A stretch of DNA of 5,547 bases, from contig JAFSQO010000197.1 of the NCBI GenBank assembly GCA_017446645.1, positions 1 through 5,547 of the forward strand, read 5' to 3'. The number at the start of each line of letters is the position of its first letter. The stretch's first letter is position 1. Of the stretch, positions 1 through 3,924 are shown piece by piece. The notes beneath the pieces are model-generated. The model saw only the letters and a list, made by a program, of their open reading frames with translations, did not search any database and was not told where the DNA came from. This DNA is from Synergistaceae bacterium (GTDB taxonomy: Bacteria > Synergistota > Synergistia > Synergistales > Aminobacteriaceae). The position numbers and the translations under genes are program-made.

Positions 1-163
1 CCAGCTGCTTTATTGCCGTTGGAGTCCCGTAATAATCAGCCTTAATATCGCTCACAAGTCCGGGATGAGCGCGGCCTGTCCTTATCGATAAGTACTCACT
101 CTGCAAAAAAGCTATTGCCTTGTCCATGTTTTCTTTTAGAGATGCAAGTTCGTCTTTCGGCAT
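1..163 (-). CDS. frr: Ribosome recycling factor, N-terminal part (cut by window edge)
   Basis: RRF works with EF-G in the cytoplasm to split post-termination ribosomes so that they can be reused. Only the first 54 codons are in the window; a full RRF has about 185 residues, so the rest of the triple-helix domain lies beyond base 1. The translation begins MPKDELASLKENMDKAIAFL and carries the family hallmark RTGRA at residues 28-32, followed by an IKADYYG segment (40-46), matching the typical RTGRAxPxLLxxIxVxYYG pattern. The ATG at 163-161 is chosen because AGGAGG (180-175) lies 11 nt upstream. The gene starts 6 nt after the pyrH stop, so the two are very probably cotranscribed and translationally coupled. 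The position after pyrH, in the rpsB-tsf-pyrH-frr order, independently supports the call. Confidence 0.95.
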   Translation of the reverse strand, partial: MPKDELASLKENMDKAIAFLQSEYLSIRTGRAHPGLVSDIKADYYGTPTAIKQL

Positions 164-169
164 GATAAA

Positions 170-889
170 TTAATCCTCCTTTACAATCGTTCCGGTTTTA
201 ACACCTTCAATAATGTTCTTGACCCAGTCAGGTTCCTGAATGCTCATCACCCAGACCGGGATTTTATTCTCGCGGCAGATGGCAAACGCTGCCGTATCCA
301 TGACTTGTATATTAAGTCTTATTGCTTCACTGTAAGTTAATTCCGGCAAAAATTTTGCGTCCTGAAATTTATTCGGGTCCTTGTCGTAAATGCCATTAAC
401 TTTTGTGCCTTTAATAACGCAATCGAGTCCAAGTTCCGAAGCCCTTAACGCTGCCGCAGTGTCAGTCGAAAAAAACGGGTGTCCTGTACCTGCTGCAAAG
501 ATTACGACATGGCCTGAACTCAATAAATCGCGAGCTTTTTCACGGTTATATAACTCAGCAAGGGGCGGCATTCCAACAGCAGAGAGAACCTGAGCAGGGG
601 TGCCTGAATTCTGCAGGGCTGCCTTCAACGCAAGGGCATTCATCACGGTCCCAAGCATTCCGATTGAGTCAACGCTGACCCTGTCGATCCCGTAATCAAG
701 GGCATCACGTCCCCTGAGCATGTTGCCTCCGCCGATTACGAGTGAAAGCTCAAAGCCTGAATTACAAATCTTGGCCAAGTCCTGAGCAAAATTTTTTACC
801 GTCCTGAAGTCCAAGCCTGTGTGCTTATCACCTGCAAGAACTTCACCAGAGAGCTTCAATAATATCCTTCTAAATTTGGATTTGGGCAT
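170..889 (-). CDS. pyrH: UMP kinase (uridylate kinase)
   Basis: This cytoplasmic enzyme phosphorylates UMP to UDP with ATP, an essential step of pyrimidine nucleotide synthesis, and belongs to the amino acid kinase fold family. From the chosen start it has 239 residues, the usual length (E. coli about 241). Visible motifs are KLSGE (12-16), VIGGGN (51-56) in the nucleotide-binding loop, the DSIGMLGTVMN segment (74-84) with the UMP-contacting Asp, GTGHPFFSTD (134-143), and KGTKVNGIYDKDP (160-172). The ATG at 889-887 gives MPKSKFRRILLKLSG, aligning with the family N-terminus. The frame stays open upstream to a GTG at 919, but that extension would translate the hairpin and looks spurious. An in-frame GTG at 898 is a second alternative. 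Oddly, no Shine-Dalgarno sequence lies at a proper distance from the ATG, unlike rpsB, tsf and frr. A 51-nt spacer with a terminator-like hairpin separates the gene from tsf; frr follows after 6 nt. Confidence 0.96.
   Translation of the reverse strand: MPKSKFRRILLKLSGEVLAGDKHTGLDFRTVKNFAQDLAKICNSGFELSLVIGGGNMLRGRDALDYGIDRVSVDSIGMLGTVMNALALKAALQNSGTPAQVLSAVGMPPLAELYNREKARDLLSSGHVVIFAAGTGHPFFSTDTAAALRASELGLDCVIKGTKVNGIYDKDPNKFQDAKFLPELTYSEAIRLNIQVMDTAAFAICRENKIPVWVMSIQEPDWVKNIIEGVKTGTIVKED
175..180 (-). promoter_or_regulatory. Ribosome binding site of frr, inside the pyrH 3' end
   Basis: The minus strand reads AAAGGAGGATTAATTTATC before the frr ATG. The AGGAGG core overlaps the last codons of pyrH, 11 nt from the start codon. 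Ribosomes finishing pyrH would pass directly over this site, which suggests coupled translation. Confidence 0.85.
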
Positions 890-898
890 GATAATCAC

Positions 899-925
899 AA
901 AAAATCCCGTGCACAACACACGGGA
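899..925 (-). terminator. Intrinsic terminator or attenuator between tsf and pyrH
   Basis: On the minus strand a 7-bp stem, TCCCGTG (925-919) pairing with CACGGGA (911-905), encloses a 7-nt loop and is followed directly by six T's (904-899). This is the layout of a rho-independent terminator, although the stem is short. It sits 15 nt after the tsf stop and 9 nt before the pyrH ATG, so it could end part of the rpsB-tsf transcription and lower expression of pyrH and frr. Its ATTCCCG...CGGGA form also resembles small dispersed repeat hairpins found in other genomes, so it may be an inserted element rather than an evolved attenuator. Confidence 0.6.
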
Positions 926-940
926 ATGACAATAAATTTC

Positions 941-1813
941 TTACTCGCCTATAGCAAAACGTGCAAAACGTCTCACAGTTACTTTAGTGCCTAATTTTTT
1001 CCCAGTCTCTGCTATGAGATCCTTGACCCTCTTATCTGAGTCACGAATATATTCCTGCTCAAGAAGGCATGTAGTCTCATAATATTTTCTCAGCTTGCCG
1101 GGGATAATCTTGTCAACTTTATCGGCTGGCTTGCCCTCATCGATTAACTGCTGCTTGTAGACTGCCTTCTCGCGCTCTAAGACCTCTTCGGGAATATCTT
1201 CCGAAACGAGATATAACGGGTTAGCTGCTGCAATCTGCATACAAATTTCGTGGCCGAGTTCTGCAAATGCTTCAGATTCAAGTACTGCCTTGTCTTCTGC
1301 TTCGAGTTCGAGCAATGCGCCTACTTTATAATTGCTGTGAATGTAGCAGAAAGCGCGCCCATTAGCTGAGTCAAATCTTGCAAAACGCTTTAACACAATA
1401 TTTTCGCCGAGCTTTGCAATAATTGCCGTCACAAGATCATTAACAGTGCTGCCTGACTCGTGAACGCTCTCCAGTAATTCCGCAGGGGTAGCATATTCTT
1501 TAGCTGCTAAGTGAGCTGTAATCTTGCTGCCCAGTTCGTTGAATTCGTCAGTCTTTGCGACAAAATCCGTCTCACTGTTAAGCTCAATCATTGCGCCTAA
1601 CTTGCCGTCTTTGCCGATGACGTAGAAAATTCTGCCGTCTGATGCATTGCGTTCTGCTTTCTTGGCTGCTTTGGCTAATCCCTTCTCACGAAGATAATCG
1701 ATTGCCTTCTCCATGTCTCCGTCAGTTTCAGCGAGGGCCTTTTTGCAGTCCATCATGCCTGAACCTGTGCGTTCGCGTAATTCTTTAACTTTTGCGGCTG
1801 TAATCTCTGCCAT
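941..1813 (-). CDS. tsf: Translation elongation factor Ts
   Basis: EF-Ts is the nucleotide exchange factor that releases GDP from EF-Tu in the cytoplasm. The protein has 290 residues, close to the E. coli length of 283, and is complete. The N-terminal UBA-like domain (1-50) contains TGSGMMDCKKALAE (16-29) and the DMEKAIDYLREKG segment (33-45). The EF-Tu-contacting motif TDFVAK is intact at 82-87. Two core subdomains follow, each ending in a similar FARF stretch (144-147 and 283-286), which reflects the known internal duplication of the family. The ATG at 1813-1811 is preceded by GGAGG with a 7-nt spacer. The gene begins 2 nt after the rpsB stop, so translational coupling with S2 is expected. 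A terminator-like hairpin lies just downstream, which would favour rpsB-tsf as the main transcript. Confidence 0.98.
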   Translation of the reverse strand: MAEITAAKVKELRERTGSGMMDCKKALAETDGDMEKAIDYLREKGLAKAAKKAERNASDGRIFYVIGKDGKLGAMIELNSETDFVAKTDEFNELGSKITAHLAAKEYATPAELLESVHESGSTVNDLVTAIIAKLGENIVLKRFARFDSANGRAFCYIHSNYKVGALLELEAEDKAVLESEAFAELGHEICMQIAAANPLYLVSEDIPEEVLEREKAVYKQQLIDEGKPADKVDKIIPGKLRKYYETTCLLEQEYIRDSDKRVKDLIAETGKKLGTKVTVRRFARFAIGE

Positions 1814-1815
1814 GA

Positions 1816-2634
1816 TTAATCCTCCATTGTTTCGTCATCGATATTGCCTTCATATTCTTCATGGAGGCGTTCGCGTTCGGCTATTAATTTTTCGTCGTCA
1901 CTCAAAGCATCAGAGCCGCTTAACTCCTGGACAGGAATGATTACTGCATCTTCGCCCTGCCTGCCTTCGATAACAGCATTAGCCATTAAACCTGTGATTA
2001 ACTTGATTGCCCTGATAGCGTCATCATTGCCCGGAATTGGGTAATCAATCATTTCGGGATCGCAGTTAGTATCAACGATAGAGACTACGGGGATACCTAA
2101 TTTTCTGGCTTCTGCGATTGCGTTCTCTTCGCGTCTTGGGTCGATTAAGAAAATTGCGTCGGGCACAGAAGTCATTGCTGCTATTCCGCCTAAATACTTC
2201 TCAAGTTTGAGCTGTTCTTTCTTGAGTGCTGCAGTTTCTTTCTTCGTGAACTCTTCCCAAGTGCCTTCTTCGTCATAGCGTCTTAATTCGAGCATTCTTG
2301 AAATACGCTTTCTGATTGTCGGGAAGTTAGTCATCAGTCCGCCAAGCCAACGCTGATTGATGTAATACTGTCCGCACCTGGTTGCTTCGTCCCTGATTGT
2401 CTCCTGGGCCTGCCTCTTAGTCCCAACGAAAAGGACGTGGCCGCCTGCTTCGGCTGTTGAACGAATGAACTCATAAGCCTTATCGAGACCCCTCACTGTC
2501 TTTTGCAGGTCAATGATATAGACTCCGTTACGTTCGGTGAAGATGTAGGGTTTCATTTTGGGATTCCAGCGACGTGTCTGATGTCCGAAATGGACTCCGC
2601 ACTCAAGCAACTGCTTCATACTTGCTACTGCCAA
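1816..2634 (-). CDS. rpsB: 30S ribosomal protein S2
   Basis: S2 is a late-assembling protein of the small ribosomal subunit, bound near protein S1 and helix 26 of 16S rRNA. From the chosen start the product has 272 residues, normal for bacterial S2 outside the enterics (about 240-270). Hallmarks are [19 protein letters not shown] (9-27), [15 protein letters not shown] (29-43), VGTKRQAQ (70-77), [11 protein letters not shown] (93-103), and [13 protein letters not shown] (201-213). The C-terminus is an acidic tail (246-272). The start is TTG at 2634-2632: it gives [11 protein letters not shown], the usual S2 beginning, and AGGAGG stands 9 nt upstream. A longer frame opens at 2679 but would translate across the ribosome binding site. 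The internal ATG at 2619 is possible but fits less well. tsf follows after 2 nt. Confidence 0.97.
   Translation of the reverse strand: MAVASMKQLLECGVHFGHQTRRWNPKMKPYIFTERNGVYIIDLQKTVRGLDKAYEFIRSTAEAGGHVLFVGTKRQAQETIRDEATRCGQYYINQRWLGGLMTNFPTIRKRISRMLELRRYDEEGTWEEFTKKETAALKKEQLKLEKYLGGIAAMTSVPDAIFLIDPRREENAIAEARKLGIPVVSIVDTNCDPEMIDYPIPGNDDAIRAIKLITGLMANAVIEGRQGEDAVIIPVQELSGSDALSDDEKLIAERERLHEEYEGNIDDETMED
1821..1825 (-). promoter_or_regulatory. Ribosome binding site of tsf, inside the rpsB 3' end
   Basis: The minus strand reads AATGGAGGATTAATC before the tsf ATG. GGAGG is 7 nt from the start and lies within the last codons of rpsB, whose stop is included in the spacer. This supports coupled translation of S2 and EF-Ts. 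Confidence 0.85.
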
Positions 2635-2643
2635 TTTGTTTTT

Positions 2644-2649
2644 CCTCCT
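2644..2649 (-). promoter_or_regulatory. Ribosome binding site that fixes the TTG start of rpsB
   Basis: AGGAGG is followed by AAAAACAAA and then TTG. The 9-nt spacing points to the TTG at 2634, not to the ATG five codons later (24 nt away) or to the longer upstream frame, which would begin before this site. Confidence 0.85.
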
Positions 2650-2672
2650 GATTTTATAAAGGTTAAATTCTG

Positions 2673-2729
2673 CGCTCACTTTTCATCACGTGAATGAATC
2701 AACGTAACACCTTTAATGCAACATGAGCG
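2673..2729 (-). other. Possible structured leader of rpsB
   Basis: In the rpsB leader, CGCTCA (2729-2724 on the minus strand) can pair with TGAGCG (2678-2673), closing a 45-nt loop that itself holds the perfect palindrome TCACGTGA. Autoregulation of rpsB by S2 through its mRNA leader is known in enterobacteria. Whether this leader does the same is inference from its position and a 6-bp stem only; no known leader family was recognised. Confidence 0.25.
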
Positions 2730-2758
2730 TTGTGAAATTTTGCTTTAAAGCACTAATT

Positions 2759-2767
2759 AGTATATCA
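2759..2767 (-). promoter_or_regulatory. Candidate extended -10 promoter of the rpsB operon
   Basis: The minus strand reads TGATATACT, matching the extended -10 pattern TGnTATAAT with five of six core bases. No good -35 hexamer is found 16-18 nt upstream (GGTACC at 17 nt), which is tolerable for extended -10 promoters. Transcription would start near 2752, giving a leader of about 118 nt before rpsB. The palindrome GCTTTAAAGC (2742-2751) would fall at or just after the start site. The site lies 25 nt after the Rpn gene's stop, a sensible place for a separate promoter of the ribosomal genes. Confidence 0.45.
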
Positions 2768-2792
2768 CAGCAACAAAAATCGGTACCGTGAA

Positions 2793-3134
2793 TTACAGGT
2801 TACGAATATCGTTCAACGACAAATTTGTAAATTGATGTATCTGCTTGTCAGTCATTCCGGCATCCCGTAATCGTCTTGCAATGTCAAATTTTTCTTCCTG
2901 TTTGCCCTCTTTACGCCCCTCAGCACGACCTTGAATGCGCCCCTCAGCATGGCCTTGAAGACGACCCTCTGCATGACCTTGAATGCGCCCCTCAGCATGG
3001 CCTTGAAGACGACCCTCTGCATGACCTTGAATGCGCCCCTCAGCATGACCCTGAAGACGCCCCTCAGCACGACCTTGCGCAATACCTTCATAGAAGATGC
3101 TTTGACCTTCATAGTTAAGAACTCTACCGCCCAT
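2793..3134 (-). CDS. Proposed nested RpnS-like C-terminal protein (candidate antitoxin)
   Basis: In the same frame as the Rpn nuclease, the ATG for residue 257 (3134-3132) lies 8 nt after the motif AGGTGA within GAGGTGAAGGG, close to an ideal Shine-Dalgarno sequence. Translation from it gives 113 residues beginning MGGRVLNYEGQSIFYEG, holding the whole tetrapeptide array and the helical tail but none of the nuclease domain. In characterised Rpn systems a separately translated C-terminal domain with four-residue repeats dimerises and inhibits the toxic full-length protein. The layout here matches. Production of this protein is inferred, since the same bases also encode Glu-Val-Lys-Gly of the long form. 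A second possible internal start is the ATG at 3203. Confidence 0.45.
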   Translation of the reverse strand: MGGRVLNYEGQSIFYEGIAQGRAEGRLQGHAEGRIQGHAEGRLQGHAEGRIQGHAEGRLQGHAEGRIQGRAEGRKEGKQEEKFDIARRLRDAGMTDKQIHQFTNLSLNDIRNL

Positions 3135-3902
3135 AATTCCCTTCACCTCTTTCTCAATATTGTTATATTTTGCGGCGATATTTTCAAGAACTTTTTTACT
3201 CATTTCCAAAATAGTCCTTCTATCATGAGTAAAAATCTTGCCGTCTTCAACTGCCTGCTCAAGACGAGTCATGAAATCAGCATACTCTCTTTTGAGTTTC
3301 TCTAATTCAGCAGGGTTGCTTTCGTACTTAGAAAAATTTTTCTCAAGCTTAAAGATGTAAAAGGGCAGCAGGAAATACAAATCCTTCTCAAAAATCTGAG
3401 CAAGGGAATATGACTTGATCTTAATAACAGGAACGTCAAAATTAACTGAGCCTCCCGGAGTATTAATAACTATGTTCATTGAGTTCGGGGTATTCCTGCT
3501 AGACCTCAAAAACAAAATCGCTGCATTAGGAATAGTAACAGTAAGCTGGTAATTAGCGACTTTACCAGAATCAAGGGCTTCCTGAGTGATATACTCGAAT
3601 ATCCTAATCAGTAATGTATCATCGGCTGTAGACTGACATTCAAAAATGTATTTGTCCTCGTGACTGCCTGAAACAATGGTGAACGAGCTGTCAGTAATCC
3701 GTTTCTGCTCTGCCCCGTCCTGCTGGTTAATAAAATGTTCGTTAGGGTGAGTGATAATTCGTTCTTTTCCTGTGTAATTCTTGCCAAAGATTTCGTTAAT
3801 AACAGGTATAAGAAGATGAATGCAATCGTTCATCATAGTCCTGAATGCGTCATCATAAGGTGTAGAGACGATATTATTCTCGTATATATTGTCAATGGCC
3901 AT
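2793..3902 (-). CDS. Rpn-family PD-(D/E)XK nuclease (putative transposase family), full-length form
   Basis: The product (369 residues) belongs to the Rpn/YhgA-like group often labelled 'PD-(D/E)XK nuclease family transposase'. Members are recombination-promoting DNA endonucleases, and some act as phage-defence toxins. The nuclease domain spans about residues 15-190: YDDAFRTMMND (16-26) near the N-terminus, then ITDSSFTI with Asp71 and YIFECQS with Glu88-x-Gln90, the D...ExQ form of the active site, followed by IRIFEYITQEAL (99-110). A helical region (about 190-255) leads to 16 Gly-x-x-x tetrapeptides (273-336) and a C-terminal helical tail, FDIARRLRDAGMTDKQIHQF (339-358), typical of the family. 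The ATG at 3902 is preferred because GAGG ends 8 nt before it; a GTG at 3911 overlaps that site. No disruption is seen, so it is probably functional. It follows the ABC-F gene by 22 nt and is probably cotranscribed with it; no clear terminator separates it from rpsB. The exact cellular role is inferred from the family. Confidence 0.88.
   Translation of the reverse strand: MAIDNIYENNIVSTPYDDAFRTMMNDCIHLLIPVINEIFGKNYTGKERIITHPNEHFINQQDGAEQKRITDSSFTIVSGSHEDKYIFECQSTADDTLLIRIFEYITQEALDSGKVANYQLTVTIPNAAILFLRSSRNTPNSMNIVINTPGGSVNFDVPVIKIKSYSLAQIFEKDLYFLLPFYIFKLEKNFSKYESNPAELEKLKREYADFMTRLEQAVEDGKIFTHDRRTILEMSKKVLENIAAKYNNIEKEVKGIMGGRVLNYEGQSIFYEGIAQGRAEGRLQGHAEGRIQGHAEGRLQGHAEGRIQGHAEGRLQGHAEGRIQGRAEGRKEGKQEEKFDIARRLRDAGMTDKQIHQFTNLSLNDIRNL
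2895..3086 (-). repeat. In-frame tandem repeat encoding 16 Gly-x-x-x tetrapeptides
   Basis: Residues 273-336 of the Rpn protein are 16 uninterrupted tetrads, each starting with Gly: GIAQ, GRAE, then alternating GRLQ/GHAE/GRIQ/GHAE, ending GRIQ, GRAE, GRKE, GKQE. The central part repeats every 8 residues (24 bp), and because Leu and Ile units alternate the DNA repeats every 48 bp. Copies 2933-2980 and 2981-3028 are identical; 3029-3076 differs at five positions, four of them silent and one changing His to Arg. All periods are multiples of three, so slippage would lengthen or shorten the array without shifting the frame. The array is charged and probably forms a long helix. Confidence 0.95.
3139..3149 (-). 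promoter_or_regulatory. Internal Shine-Dalgarno site within the Rpn gene
   Basis: The minus strand reads GAGGTGAAGGGAATT directly before the internal ATG. GAGGTGA is the same heptamer that precedes the gene's main start. From GAGG to the ATG is 11 nt, the same spacing seen for frr in this window. Confidence 0.5.
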
Positions 3903-3910
3903 TTTACTCA

Positions 3911-3914
3911 CCTC
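3911..3914 (-). promoter_or_regulatory. Ribosome binding site of the Rpn gene
   Basis: The minus strand reads AATGAGGTGAGTAAAATGGCC. GAGG(TGA) stands 8 nt before the ATG at 3902. The GTG three codons upstream (3911-3909) shares bases with this site and so is unlikely to be the start. Confidence 0.7.
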
Positions 3915-3924
3915 ATTAACTTCA

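Noticed and set aside
890..919. N-terminal extension of pyrH from the GTG at 919.
   Set aside because: It would translate the terminator-like hairpin, adds residues not seen in UMP kinases, and has no ribosome binding site.
929..957. Possible pyrH promoter: TTGCTA (957-952) and TATTGT (934-929) with a 17-nt spacer on the minus strand.
   Set aside because: Each box matches only four of six consensus bases and the -35 lies in tsf coding sequence. This is not enough to call it, though an internal promoter would make sense after the terminator.
953..1398. Repeated FARF-type peptide at residues 144-147 and 283-286 of EF-Ts.
   Set aside because: This reflects the known internal duplication of the EF-Ts core rather than a new feature.
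2635..2679. N-terminal extension of rpsB from a start at 2679.
   Set aside because: It would run over the AGGAGG site that serves the TTG start, and the extra 15 residues do not belong to the S2 family.
2775..2792. CGGTACCG followed by TTTTT after the Rpn stop, as a possible terminator.
   Set aside because: The 8-bp palindrome has no loop, so it cannot form a proper terminator stem, and no larger inverted repeat supports it.
2933..3076. Regular 48-bp repeats that might suggest a CRISPR array.
   Set aside because: The copies are directly adjacent with no unique spacers, and they encode a regular peptide in frame with the Rpn gene.
2931..3305. Open frame of 124 codons on the plus strand, rich in repeated Met-Thr-Leu-Asn-Ala-Pro-Leu units, and a second plus-strand frame at 2876-3118.
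   Set aside because: Both are antisense to the Rpn gene's repeat array. The repeat period is a multiple of three, which keeps several frames open at once. No protein family or ribosome binding site was recognised.
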